A stretch of DNA of 64,000 bases. Origin: Aphrophora alni (Eukaryota; Arthropoda; Insecta; Hemiptera; Aphrophoridae). The position numbers and the translations under genes were made by a program. The notes beneath the pieces are model-generated. The model had not been told where the DNA came from. It saw only the letters and a program-made list of their open reading frames with translations, and ran no database searches. The stretch is taken from contig OY740769.1 in NCBI GenBank assembly GCA_963513935.1, positions 101,473,762 to 101,537,761 of the forward strand. The letters run 5' to 3'. Each line of letters begins with the position of its first letter. Positions within the stretch are counted from its first letter, which is position 1. This document shows positions 13,201 through 28,200 of the stretch, piece by piece.

Positions 13201-16200
13201 GTTTTAAATGAAGTGAAACACTCACCTTAAATAATTCAGAGTCGAAAAAGTTAAATCTTTCATTATTTAATTTATAATGGTTTGAATTACCAATACCGAA
13301 TTTGTTGTCCAGGTTGTCTTCAGATGGTGACTGTTGTGTCGTTGAGTCATGTACAACACCTGTAAGCATATGTTTATGTTTATACTATATAATGAGCTTA
13401 GAGTATATAAAATATGTGAAATATAAATACATATTAAATATGAGTTCTTTTTATTATAGTTGAGTAAAATAATACATAAAACACTTTTGACGGGGGAGGG
13501 GGAGTTTCATTGCTTAAATCAGTTCTTGGGACATTTTAAAATTATACAATAAATTTCTTTCTTTGTAGATGAGATTAATTTAAGTAGCAAAATAGTATTT
13601 TCTTTTGTTTTGAAAAATCTCCATTTGAGAAATCTAAGCCTACCAATGAGAAAATTAACAATTTATGTTTTTTGCCATACCGACTATTGTTATAAATTAA
13701 TAACGTCCAATAATAATTGTTATAAATTAGCAACTTTAACCAATATCAAGATTAGGCTATCAGTGAACAGACCAGTACAGCGCTAGACAGTAGGCATACC
13801 GGATATGCGATAGTTTTTAATGTATGATGTAATGTATGTATTTGTTTTGGATGCATGTAAACTATGTGTTTAAGTGTTAAGTGTTCATGACAACGGAGTG
13901 ACTCCTCCTGAAAACTTGATAATGGCACAATAGCCGAAACGGCCGTCGTTTAAATAACGCTACTCTTGACTATTGGTGACGGTAAGTTTCCTATTATATT
14001 AATTGAGAAAATAAATTTTGTATAGATTTATTCATTTTAAAATTACAAAGAAAATGAGTTGAATTTGAAGTTGATTCATGAGTTATTACATAACCTAAAA
14101 TTTTACACATGGTATTGCTATTTTAACAAATTTTCCAAAATATAGGTATTATAATGGATATTAATTAAACAGTAGGAAAAGAAGATTCTTACGAAGGTTA
14201 GCAATCATTCCAAATATCGAATTAAAATATTTAAAATATAACTCAAGAAAAGCATTCAAAAAAAAGTTTGAAGCCTTGTAAAAATAAGCCAAAAGTTTGT
14301 AGAGACTTGAATTTTCTTGAAATTGTAGCTTTTTAAAATTATTTTGTGCTGCATCTTGTTTAATGGTAATAATTGTTAAAATGTTTAACTTTCCATTAAA
14401 GACAAAATTATTGCGTTAGAAATTGACAACAGTTAAATTATCATACAATTTTCTTTTTTGCTAGCCTCTATTAAAAAAAAAAAAACTTTCTGTCATACAC
14501 TAAAGAGGAGCAGGGTCACACATTTACTTTCTGTGAAGAGGAAGTTAAATGATGGGTTAAAAAACAAAAAAAATTATGAATAAATGTGTTTGTTGTCTTG
14601 TCGTGTAAATTGATAGCTCGAACAACTGGACCAATTTTCATCAAATTTTGTATGTGGTTAAATTTTGGCTATATTTCAGAACCTAGTTTTAATTTATTTG
14701 ATAATTCAAAATTTAGATGCACATTTATTACAATTTTCGCAAAATTGTCTCTACCATTTAGATCAAATTTTACTAAACCCTTGAATACTCCCCCCCATCT
14801 GAGTTAATAGTAAAAATTGACCATAGAGCGTATAAAAGATCTAATTTCTCAAAATCTGTTCTACCGATTTCATGTAAATTTTTGTGAAAGTGAAGATGAA
14901 AGAAGCATGTGTGTAAAATTGTAAGTAACAATAATTACTTTTTAAGAATAATTGGCAAAAAACAAAAATGAACATTGACTGCCATCATTAAAAGGTCGAC
15001 TTTATTCAAATATAATCTATGCGAAGTATCACCACTCCACTGTATTATTTAATCTTGAAAAATATTAATAGAATAAGTTTGTTGTCAATACGCAACATAA
15101 GATATGTAGGAAAAATGAAGAGAGCTAAATTAGAAATGCTTAGTTCAAGGTCAACTGGTAATTTATTTCTATGTGGTTAGTCAATTGCTTCAACATTGAG
15201 ATTAAATGTAAAATAAACATTCTGCCGCTAGAAAACATGGTTTATATTGTTTTGTGGTTGTAATTACTATAAACCCTTTATAATAGGTAGTTTGCTAGTA
15301 TAATGCTAAATTTCGATATTGAGTGTTTTTTGTACAAGAGTTTCTGATTTTTATATACTGACTTGTATTAGAACTATGAAAGGAAATGATAACATTTGCT
15401 AATTTGATCACTATAAATATTATTAAATTCATTGTTATAAAATATATAAGAATCAATCTTCAGTTTACTTTCTCATTTATTTAAAGTGGTTTTTTAAATT
15501 TTAAATGATACTCAATTGTCGTATGAGCACTGCTCTACAGTTCAGTCACCATTGCCGTATAAAAAAAAAGGAAGAAAAAAAACTTTAAATACTCTAATAG
15601 AGTCAAGGTCAGAATAGAACAAGAGTTGGTCAAAGATAGACCTCATAGGAAAGATGAAGAAGAAGGATTTTGCAATATCTCAAAGCATTTACAATTAAAA
15701 AAAAAAAATTAAAATTTGGTGTTAGATGTCTTAATGGTAGGCCTCCAAGTTGGTGTAGTAGCTACCACTATAGCTTTGTAAATTCCCAGACAAGTTTGAG
15801 ACCAACAGAAATCTCTAATCATAATGTGAAGGTCTTCTTTTTCTAAATTTATCTTGTTTAGTTAATTCACCGACTGTATAGTTTATACAGTAGCCATATA
15901 TAAAACTGTAATATATTTGGAAATACTCCCGATTTACATTCTATATAATTTAATGTGACAATAGTCTAAGCTTGATGGAATTCCATATTAAATGGCAATA
16001 ATGAAATAATTATTTAATTCCACAAAAGAGCTTTATTTATTTATTTGCATATTTTATGCCATACATAGTGAAGGAGTGCTGCGGTATACAATTGTGTAGT
16101 CATACCTTAAATACATATACACCATCACTCAGAACACACAATACAACTACACAAGATACAATACAACAATTGCACAAGATAAATTTTTTATAAAATACAA

Positions 16201-19200
16201 ACAAATTAAAACACAGTGAACTATGTATAAATGTTATCTCATATTAATGAATTATCTGAGTCGAATACGAAATAGCACGCAGTAATCAAGCACTGAGTAA
16301 AAAACATGCCTCAAAAGGTATATCCTCTGAGTGATCCATGAAAATTCATGAAAAAAGTTTTTTTAAATAATATTTTTGGAAGTTTATTAAATAATTCAAA
16401 CCAGAGTAATAAACGCCACGTTCTAAAAATTCCAATCTGTGGTCAGGATATTGGAACACTTTTTTCCTCATGAGATATTTATGAATTTTTAATTTTTAAA
16501 AATAATTTCTTGATTTTAATGCTAATATGTTTTTTACCAGCAAGTATTGAAAATACAATAATATTTCAAGTGAAAAATATACGACCTACACTGGGAATTA
16601 TTAGATATTTATGGTTAAGTTGTTTTCTTTCGAACATACTCTGGTTTGCCTTAAAAACACCAAAATTTATATATAGAGATGGAAAAGTCAAAATTCTATA
16701 TTTTTCTAAAAAAGGTCTACATGATTGATTAAATTTCAAATTAAACATTACTCTAATTATTCGTTTCTGAATATGGAAAATTTTACATGCATCGACAGAG
16801 TTCCTCCAGAAGACTAGCCCATATCTCAGTCGAGAACATACATATGCAAAGTAAACTGATTTTATAGTTTTTACGCTGATAATCCTTGAAACCATTCGGA
16901 GATGTCAGGAAATCTACAATCTTTGAAATGTGACATCTCCAGTTTAAATTTTCATCCACAATAACACCAAGAAAATTTACAATAACTGTGTTTTGAATTT
17001 CTTCCTCACTTCTAACAATAATTGTATTTGGAGTTGTTTTAAATTGTGTTAATTTAGTTTTTGCTACATTTAATTTCAAATTATTTGCTATAAACCAATC
17101 GATGGCCTTTGACATTGCCAAAGTTGCTGATATAGCTAAGTCTACTACTTTGCCCAAACACCATGAAAGTAATGCCATAAGGAAATAATACTTATTTTGC
17201 AGGACCAGTGTTTTCAGATAAATTGTTCAGATAAATTAAAAAGAGTAAAGGTCCCAAGATTGAACCTTGTGGTACGCCATGAGGTACAAGGTCCCATGTA
17301 GACTCATAGGAGTTGAATCAGTTGTCAGTATAAACTACCGTCTGCTTTCTGTTAAATATAGAGCCTATATGACTTTATCCAATTATTTGATTTACTCCAT
17401 ATACCATAAAAATCAAAGTTTCTCATTAAAATGTCATGGTCAACACAGTCAAAAGCCTTTGACTAATCACAAAAGACTGATGCAACCTGACTTTTTCTAT
17501 CAATACAATTTATAATCATGTTCAGGAGAGAAAAAATAGCAGAAGAGGTAGAGAATCCCTTACACTCTTACAGAATCCAAACTTGATTCTTATTTAAAAT
17601 ATATTTTTTTCCAAGGAAACAAAATATTCAAGTCATCTTTAATTTTTCAAAAATGTTTGAAGAAATTGATAACAGTGCTATAGGTTAATAGTTCGTAACA
17701 TTTTTATCACCCTTTTTAAAAAGTGGTCTTATAATAGGAAGTTTTAAACTATTTGGGAATATAACTGATTCATATAAATTGTTTACAAGGCAGGAAGGAG
17801 GTTTTGAAATTAAATGTGCACCAGCCTTTAACAGGGATGTTGGAATTGCATCCCAGCCTACCGACTTCTTGTTTTTTAAATTCATAATAATTTTGTAAAT
17901 TTCAGAAGGAGTGGTGGGATAAAGGAACAAGGAGTTTGGAACTCCGTTTATCCTTTCCTTTAAGAAATTACTTGTTTTATTGACTTCTGCTTTGCTTCAG
18001 ATTAACATTTATAAAAAAGTTATTGAATTTACTTGCTATATCATTTGGTTTTTTCATTAGCTGTTTATCCTGCTTTAAAATAAAGTCATAATTTTGATTC
18101 ATTTTTGCTCTCCTTGTCTCTATATGGATTAGGAAGAAAGGTAAAAATTGTGTAATATTTTGACAGTAAATATTATTTTATCTCTAATCATTTTTATTGA
18201 TACCAGGATTTCAACAGAGGTTTATTTGTTTCTAAAATTGTAAGAACAGGGGTTGGAACAATTATTGAACAGAGCGATTTTAATATTGTTATTTGTTACT
18301 AGAATTTTGTTTATAAAGTCATCAGCCTTTAATTCTTGGCAGTTTTGTACAGTTAACAACAGCTTTGCTGAATCTAGATGACGTTATCTAATCAGTATAG
18401 GTTGAAGGTTATTTAAAAATGTATTAATTTTAAATCAGTTTGAATTATGATAATATTTTTGAAAACAAACTATACTTGATACTTAGGGAAGTATATTTAT
18501 GATTTTATATATCATACATACAAATAACTTTGTGTAAATAATCCATACTACTATAATGAAACTAATCTATGCAGTTCTGCAATCTTATTTCTTCCTTATC
18601 GAAATGTAAAGATAAATTGATGTAATGGTAGGAATTTGTTAATAAATATCTAAACTATCATTTGGTAGGAATAACAAATTTTAAATTGTCAAAATACTAT
18701 TTAATGATATTTATATGTAAATAGAAAAGGTGAGACTAATTTATACTGAACTAGTTGAAACACCTAATCGTTGTAATTATGTTCTGATTTATATGAGTTA
18801 AATTTTATACAACAATTCTGTTACAGTGTGTTTAAAATTTAAACTAAAGTTGTCGGAAGTAAGAGGTTAAGTGGTAGCATAACAAGGAACACTACATTAT
18901 TCTGCCATTTCATCCTTCATATTCTGTTTTAATCTAAAGAGAAATTATAATTTATAGAAAAAAATCAGCTAATTTGAAATAAATGTATACTTAACTGTTA
19001 GGAACGAATACCTCTCTTTGTATTTAATTGTGGAATTGTTCTGTGGAGTAGCTAAATTAGATAAAACAAAGGGTGTTTCGTTTTCAGGGGAAAAACGAGT
19101 ATTTTACCTTTTCCTTGTATTTTAGAGTTTTTCACCGTGTCATATTGATGTACATAGACAACCATATCTCTCTGAGGATTGTAGCTATGTTACCGAAATG

Positions 19201-22200
19201 TACAAAAGGGTTTATTAAAATTTATAATGTTATTTGTGGTTTGAGGATTACTTCTTTCTTAATGAATTTATGTCTATAAATATATAAGTTGTTTTCTATA
19301 TTTAGTTGTATGCTTTAAAATTCAGGATTGTTTTTATTTTATTGTTATAGGTTATTGTTTCTAGTTAATAATTGGCTTACAATTTTTGTTTGTAAATAAA
19401 TAAAATAGTAGTAAAGGGGAACGGCATAGCTCAGTTAGCAGAGCTCGCACTTATCTCGCTGGATTTCAAACTAGTATCCCATCAAAGGTTACATGTTTGA
19501 GCCTGGTGGATGGCATTCTGTTTTATCTTGTTATATATAAATAATTATGTTATACACAGGTTAGTTATATATATAGGATTAGTTTGGTGAATCAAAAACA
19601 AGGTGATATTAATATTGTCATATAAAAGTATTTATCCTTATGTCTGTACTCGTAAAGTGATATTAGTCACAAGATATACAATCATATTTGTGAATTAATT
19701 ATATTCTAAGAGTGAAACAATAGGTTTATGGAAGCTGAAATATGTTATAAATACATTAGATTCAAATTTATTTAAATATCTAAAAAACACTCTGTCAAGC
19801 GTTGTTCCGAGAAATTGATTAATATCAGTATTAACTTATACTAATTGTTGTCTAAGTCATTCATATTATTGGAGAAATGCGAGAGGTTACCTTGATGGGA
19901 AATAAATTTTTCGCTATTAGTAAAATACAGCACAAATTGTAAACACTTTAAATATTACACTGATCATATATAATGACGTTGGAACAGACACTTCTTGTCT
20001 CGGACAGTAAACGTGGCTGATGACGACTAGAGCCAAGTATAGACGTTTCAGTTCGTCACCGACCCGAGCATGCTTGATGTCGATTGGAGCCGAGTAAACT
20101 CATTTCAGCACAACCGAACAGAGCGTGACGGTTCACTTACGTTCACTCCTCAGAAAAAATGCGCTAAAGGAAGTTTTCATTTCAAAAATGAGTAATAGTA
20201 TAAGTCATTATCCGGTAAATATATTTTACTCCAATGTTGTCAAACAAATTAAATATGAATTTGACGGTGTTGTGTAATTTAGAAAATTGGGATTAATCAT
20301 TTTTGTAGCTATTAATTGGGGGGAAAAAACGATCATACTTATCTGTCATTTTCTTTCAAGGTGTTTGTGTAATTAATTTAGTGTTTCTATATTTTTGATT
20401 ATGTTGTTTTTGAATTTATTGTTCGTTTTTGTGAATGGATATCTGGAAGTCAGTTAAGTGATTAACCAATTTTACACCTTTATTATTATACTTTATTTTT
20501 GGAAAAGAAAATTAGTATTTAGTTTCTTTTCTCTTTTTTGGTTGTATTACTTTTGGATCTGGACAAATCATATCTTCTAGGTTTAAATATACTTGTTCAT
20601 CTATATGCAATTTTGCCCGGAAACTACTAAAACATTTCTGAAAACAATCCTTCAATCCCTTTGAAATAATTTATTCGTAGTTCTTACATTTGTATAAATT
20701 AAAAACTTAAGTTTGAATAAAATTATTTGATTCAATTAAAAGTCAACTCATTTTTTAAATAAATGGAGATTTTAGATTTAATTCCTCTTTATTTAATTGA
20801 GGTAAAGCAATTTTTGACTGCATTGTGTTTATTTGTGAAGGTGGATTAATTTCATTGTATTATTTTTTGAACGATTTAAAATATTAGTAGAAAATTAGTT
20901 TTTTTACTTACAGTATATACTAAATACACAAATTCCACAAGTGATTGCTTCTTTTCCTTAAAATATTATTTAACAATTATAGAGGAAAAACTTGTAGTTT
21001 GGTTTTTATTGTTAGGCAGTTTGCTTCATCTGTAGAGAGGAGAAAAGAGTTTAATTACATGCAGGACATGCTCCAACAGTTAAGCAATAAAAAACCTGAT
21101 GTGTTAAAAGGGATTCGAAACAGGATCTAAAGAACACAGAGTCATTAATGAGTTTAAATCCTTTCATAGTTAAGGTCATTCGTTCATTCACATCTTTTCT
21201 GTTTTATTTCAATGACATTGCTTATAAGCATGTCTGTTCATACAGACTATAATGATCGGTTCATTATTTCAGCTATGCACAAATCTATTTCAAGGATAAT
21301 TATATCTCATGAAGTTTTGCATAATAAATTATTTTTTAATTTCAACTCTTGTGGCTAACAGGAAGTAGGTTTTGGTTCACGAGAAGAAAATCAATTATAC
21401 AGGGTGTCCAGTAGTAGGATGGCAACTTTGACATTAAAATTTTTAAAAAAGAGTTCCTATAAACATATGTCCAAAAATATTTCGTTATCTGTTTGTCCAT
21501 TTTTTAAAAATAAGATATAATTTCAGAATGGATAGATATATCAATATAAAATTTTGAGAACAGTTTTTTACTGTTAATTTGCCGTGTACACAAAATGTTA
21601 TAATTTTTCACTTAACAATTTGAAATTAGCATTAATTAAAAATTTTAGATGCCAAATATGTCAATAAATGTTGATTTTACAAAATATTTAGCCTTTTTAA
21701 TGCTGAACACAGTGATGTAATTTACTAGAACTTACAAGACTTGTATTCCAGCACTTAATAGTCAACTTTTAAAATAGTTATTTAGTTATGGAGTTATATA
21801 TTTAAAAAAAAAAAAAAGAAAAAACGACAGATAAACAGAAAATGAAGTTAAACAAAAGTATTTTTTAACTTTTGTTTATATGAACTTTACATTATCTTAT
21901 CTTTGACATTGATAGGACTAAGTTAGCAGAGTTTAATTTTATCAAGCTAGCTGTATTGAGCATTTTTATAAATACACAATATATTTATATATTTCCGGTA
22001 TGTTTATTTGACAACATTAAAAAACTTCTCACATATTGTTATTATTTTGTGATAATAAATTTAAAGGTATTATGTCGGCTTATGGGGTTTGTGGTAAAAC
22101 TATTTCTGCAAAAGGATTTAAAATAAATTGTGCTGAATATAATTTGAATTTTAATGGTATATGTGTGAAGATGTCCAAAACTGAAATTGAAATTGCTTCT

Positions 22201-25200
22201 GAAAATTGGTGCTTTGATCTGTGCACTTATGCGCGTATATGGAATACCTCCAAAATTAAATGAGTCGCTTTAAATAAATCTTACTAGAAACAGAGATTGA
22301 AAATAGTAAATTTTATTCGAATATAGAATACAGTTGAAAGCTAGGATTAAAGATGATTTATCTCGCCAGGTAAAATAATGTAACTATCTTTAAAAAATAT
22401 TTTAAAAAATAAAACACCAAATAAATGGTATGAATTTGAGATTGAATTTTAATGAATTTAAAAGACAAATGCAATGGAAATATAAAAAAAAAAATCAATG
22501 GAGAATTGTCAATGAAGTGATGGGTCAAAAAAGGAAAGTCCGTGATGAGTTTTTAAAAAAGATGATGGTTGCATTGTCATGAATCAATTAAAGGTTGTGA
22601 ACATGTTTAATATTTATTTTCAGTTGATACATTGTGTAAATTCCAAGCAACAGTTGCATACACAAATTCTGTACCGGTATTTAATAATATTTTTAAACAA
22701 ATATTTAAGACTGTCTTTACTTCTCCTTAAACATGTTACTTTATTGACATATACTGTATTAATAATATAAATCTAGAACAGGTTCCCCGGAGTGTATGGT
22801 ATTTGTTCTGGGTTATTAAAAAAACATTGGACAACATATTTGTGATAACCTCTCTTTTATGATAAACTTTTTACAACTGGTATATTTCCTAACAAACTAA
22901 AGTACATTTTGGTGGTACCAATCTATAAAAAGAGAGACAGGATGAGAAAGTTAATACCTTCAGACCTATTTTATTTTTGCCAATTTTCTCAATAATATTG
23001 GAGTAATCATTGAAAGTTTGATTGTTCGAATTTTTTGGAAAAATGTAATTTTTTTAGCAAAAAACAATTTAGTTTTAGATCTGACCTGAGTACAGAAAAT
23101 GCTCTTATAAAATTTACTTCTGCTTGATGGTTTAAATGGTGGAATACGAGTGAGTGAAATGTTTCTGGATATCGTTAAGGCTTTTGATATGGTTGATGAT
23201 GCAATTCTATTAAGTAAGCTGTATGGTTGTGGAATAAGAGAAATTGTACGTGAATGGTTTACAAGTTTTCTTAAGGGAAGAGAACAGTTTGTGTGTGTGT
23301 ATAAGTACTTACGAGGATAATTCAGGTGCTATGATGGGTGTCCCATAAGTTTTAGCGTTAGGATCTACACTTTTTCTGAATATATCAATAGCCTCTTGCA
23401 AAGGCAATTTTAAAGGACAATTTGCAGATGATACAGGCCTTTGCTATTTGTATGACTCATGGAATGATGTACACATGGCTATAGAATGGGATATCTGTGC
23501 AATAAGATGGTAGTTTTCTAAGCATTTTGTGATTTTGAATATAGAAAATAAGTTCCAAAACTTAGTTCAACCTAGGTACATATGTTAAATTTTATGCATT
23601 TGTTGCGTTTAAAATGTTTAACAAAATTCCACAAAACTTTAAGCAAAATGTAAAATTAAATACTTTTTTAAATCTGACGAAAGTGCGATTTTTCAGTTTG
23701 AATGGCGTGGAGCATTTAATGGGTATTTGAAAGTAAGGTATTGTTCTTATTTTTGTAAGTGTGAATGATTTTGTGTTTATGGTTGATTATAGGTGTGTGT
23801 GTGTGTTTTGAGGTTCTGGGGATGTAAATGCTCGGAACAACATTAGTAAAAAAAAAAAGAAGAAATATCCGTGAGGTGAAAATGTATAAATTTTTCGAAA
23901 AATGCATTATTCGTGGGAATGTAATTTTGTGTTTTTTTGGCATGATAATGGATAAAAGTGATGGATTCGAATACTATATTTTCTATGAAGGATGTTACCC
24001 AATCTACCATAAAGATTTGTATGAGTGTTATTAAATTATGGTAGAATTAGTTGAGGCATTTTACTAAATCTATTTTATTTTTATATAGTATGTTTAAAAA
24101 ATAGTTTCATGTTTCCAATTCGCCTAATTGTGAATATTTTGAATTGATATTCATTTTGTTTGTTGTTTTTATGAATTCAAGGAAGAGGTTTTTTTATCAA
24201 TTTTTGTGAAATTATTATTATTTTAAAATAGAGCTTACGCTAGCTTTTTGTTTCTGTTATGAACTCTCTATAACCTTATATATTATTTGATTGAAATTAA
24301 GTTTTAAATGACTGATCATTGTTAGTCTTGTTTATTGCCAATTATTTCTGAATCATACATTTATTTTACTTATGATTTTGTTCACTGGTTTGGGTAATTA
24401 TTCTTCAGATTTTAAATAAAATTGCAATGAAATTACGTTTTTATAAGCTCCATGGTTACTTTTATTCATTTTTACTGGTAACTCACGTACTAGTATTTTC
24501 GGAGAGATGGCAAATATTAGTTTTGTTTGGGTGCTTAAGGGTTACATTTTAGCAAAATTTGATCAAAATCAATAGAGCCAATTTTGAGATAATAGGATTT
24601 TTTTATGGCAGATGTTCCCAAGTTTTTAGTTATTGAAAAAATGAAAAATAAAAAAAAATTTTTGGACTCGGAGCACTTCAAAATAGATATTTCACTTAAA
24701 ACAACAACATTGGTTTTTTGATCCATCACAGTTCCCCTAAGGAAATGTATAATATATTATGTGGCAATTACCAATGAATTAAAATATTAATTCTTATGAA
24801 AGCAAACAATAATCAGATGGATAGCGTACCACCTATAATCTATACCTAGCCAAAATTATACCACAGTAAGTTACTCCCATTTATTTGATTTTGAAGCTAA
24901 ACTAGAATAGCACTATAAAGTCGAGTAAAATTGTTTGACATGACTAGAAACAAATTTTGAGGTTATTTTCTTATTAATCTGTGATCAAACATTTGATTAA
25001 AGAAAATTGAATGGTCAGATTTAATAAGAAATTATTCTATGATCATAGTTTGATTCATGATGTGTTTATGGATGACACTTTTGATGATGCCAGATTAAAA
25101 TATGATCAATTTTGATTGTTCCTTGTACAACTGGGTGTAAAAGTTTGTTGTACAGTGCAAGAACTAAGATCATAACTCCCACTCTTATGTTGGACTTAAC

Positions 25201-28200
25201 AGACTCAAGTTAATTTGGCCTTGAGAAAAACCAGTGATTCATGTCGTAACAAACTTTTAATTTTAAGCTCTTTTCTAATTGCTAAAATCATTATCCTCTT
25301 TCCATCCTGGATTGTAATCCCATTAAAATTATATTAACTTAAAATATTTCCTGAGTAATAGTCAAAAAAATATAATTTTCTAGGATATCCGTTACATTCC
25401 TTTGTGAAATCTAAAAATATATGCCAATAAACCTAATTAATTAATTATACATTGCAAAATAATTTATTGCTATTATAACCTATAACGATTTCTGAAAAAA
25501 TTACCTCCGCATGCTTTAAAGTAATGATTTTTCTTACAAAAGTGATTTTTCTTATAACAGCAGGTTTTAGGTATGTCTTGTGGTAAGATATATTTACAAT
25601 ATTTTTTCTTTTTAAATAATGAATATTTGAAAAAAGGGTAAAGATTACTATATTTAAATTTACTGTAATTAATATTTAAAAGTAATTAGTCCCAATAATT
25701 AAAGTATGGTTAAATCATAATCATGATTTTGACTCAGTTTTCTTTCTTATGTCGTTACGATATCTGGTCTGGATTTAGGCTTTGAATTAAACTAATCCAG
25801 TTATTCTCAAGTTATGTCTGTACAAGTAATACGAAAACATGAATTTGTAACATAATTTACGGATTTTCTTAAAATATTCAATGACATGTCTTAAAATTTT
25901 CAGTGACGTTGTATATTTTGTCAGTGGAAAGTTGGTACACGATTTGAACACTACTCAGAACTGAAAATTTGTTTAAAACAGTGCAGTAGTTTCCAAGATA
26001 TAACAGTTTTTTACTACCAAAAAGTAAAATATACAGGTTTATTAATATATTTTGTTCAATTTCTTAAAATTTTCTGCGACTATATGTGTTTTTTGAGTGA
26101 CTGAGTTGGTATATGATTTAAGTGCAATGGGAGCTGCAAACCTTTTTTTAAAAATCATTGTAATAATTCTCAAGTTTTAACAATTTTTTATTAAAATTAA
26201 GACGAAATCCATATTTTCCAATTAATTTTGGGCATTTCAGCAATACTTTTTATCAATAACGTAGTTTGTAATGATTATTTAGAATTTAAAAAATAATAAA
26301 ATATGGTTGAAAGGTTTCAAATTTATAGGTGGTTTTAGTTGAATACTGTCATGAAAGTGATTTGCAAGAGTACATTACACAAGATGTAATTTCTGGTTAA
26401 GGTGTAGTACGGAAGTTTGGTTTAGTGAGGGAAAACATGGATTGGTTTGTTCGTTATCCTTTGAACAAGCAATACGCTCTGTTTTAGAAAAACATTTTAA
26501 AAGAGAAAAATATTGATTATCAGGTAGGCCTACAAAATTTAATACACCAAACATAAAAATATTTAAGAAAAAGATAAATATGAGACATCTGATTTTGACT
26601 TTTGTATAATAAGGTGAATAAATTATATTTAACGGAAGGAAAACAGGCTATGCTTACATCTTTACTATAATGTTGAAAGATAGATATACATTTTAATGAA
26701 GGTATCTGACCTTTAAGTTTAATAAAATTAGGATTTCGGAGAACAAAATTAATTACTAGTATAAAATTGCTGCTTACTTAAATAATTTACATGGACGAGA
26801 CTTACTGGTACTGGAACATCAATCTAGCTGAAAAGATTAAATCGAAGATCGATTCTATGATACACAGTTTTAGGTTGAAAAAATTAAGTAATACAAATCA
26901 TTAGCTAACTTGGGCACACAAATCCTGATTTCCATGTGGCCATTGTTTGTATTAATATATAGCCTTATAATGTAGAATTGTTATGTTTTAATATTTGAAT
27001 AATGAAGCTTATGAAATTGTATTTGATTTCTGGTTTAAAAATATATTTCAACTACTTTGAATAATTAAAATTAAAGTTAAGATAATCTGCATATTATGCA
27101 GTAAGGATTTGTTTTGCAGAGCTCACATTCATTATAAAAAAATTAATTAAGAGAGTAGATGCAGGTGTAATAAATTAATTTAATTTGGTTGCTTATTGTT
27201 AGAATATACAACGGAATGTTGAAAAACAATATGTATTATTAATAGGCCTATACAAAATATAGATTTTGTTTTCAGAGATTTAATGTTTAATGTTAATTTA
27301 TAGATTTGAATGTGAAAAGATGTTACTGGGTTTTGGTGTGAAGTTGTATATGTTTTTATTTTTTGTAACCTGGCTTTCGAATAGGCCTAGATGCCAATGA
27401 ACTGTCACCTCTCAAACACTATTTAAAACACATTGGAAATAATTTGTCAATTTTGAAAGTATATTCCATTAATTTTGCAAAATATTTGTAATAAGAAATT
27501 GCTTAGGACAATGTAAGTGTTGATTGTCAATTGTTTGATGAAAAGCCTAGATTTGCAGAAAAATATTAAAATTTGAAATCAATTAATTTAAGAAGAAATT
27601 CCATAAGTAAACTTATCATTTCAGGAATATATTTTGGATATGACAAATTGGTTATTATTCTAGTAACCAATTCTTCAAAATTGAATAACCGCTGATCCAT
27701 TGTACATTATAAAATTGAAGTTACGTTAAATTTTAAACTATTAATCGTATGTAAAATAAAGTTCTTCATTGAGTACAAACAGTCAATATTACAAGGCCTC
27801 TTAGGTCCAAGTAATTGACATGTAGAGGCTATTAAAAATGAGTGAGTGAAGGTCATATTTATTTCAGGAAGTTAAAACAGGAAGAGTATTTGCTATTCTT
27901 TTGCAACATAGAATTATTTTGCAGGATTTTCCTGCAAAATGCCATTAGTTTTAAAGAGTGTTGATGTAATCAAAACAAGTTTTATCTATTTTTTGCAAAA
28001 TTATTATTGAACAAATCTTAGCTTATAAGGTTTTAAGGAAAACATGTTAAATTATATAAAGAGTTATTTAAAAACTTCTCAATACAGGAATATAGACACT
28101 AGGTATATTTTAGAAATTGAAAAACTAAATATAACTCAGTCTGTTTCGTAATGTTGACTCTGGTGGATTCTTTTTTAAATTTGAATATGGCCTATATTCA

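Noticed and set aside
16510..17515. Plus-strand frames of 72-82 codons over the LINE
   Set aside because: They are shadows of minus-strand reverse transcriptase blocks that match the family directly.
20010..20050. CTGATGA hammerhead core near 20018
   Set aside because: No GAAA block or closing stem follows at the right distance.
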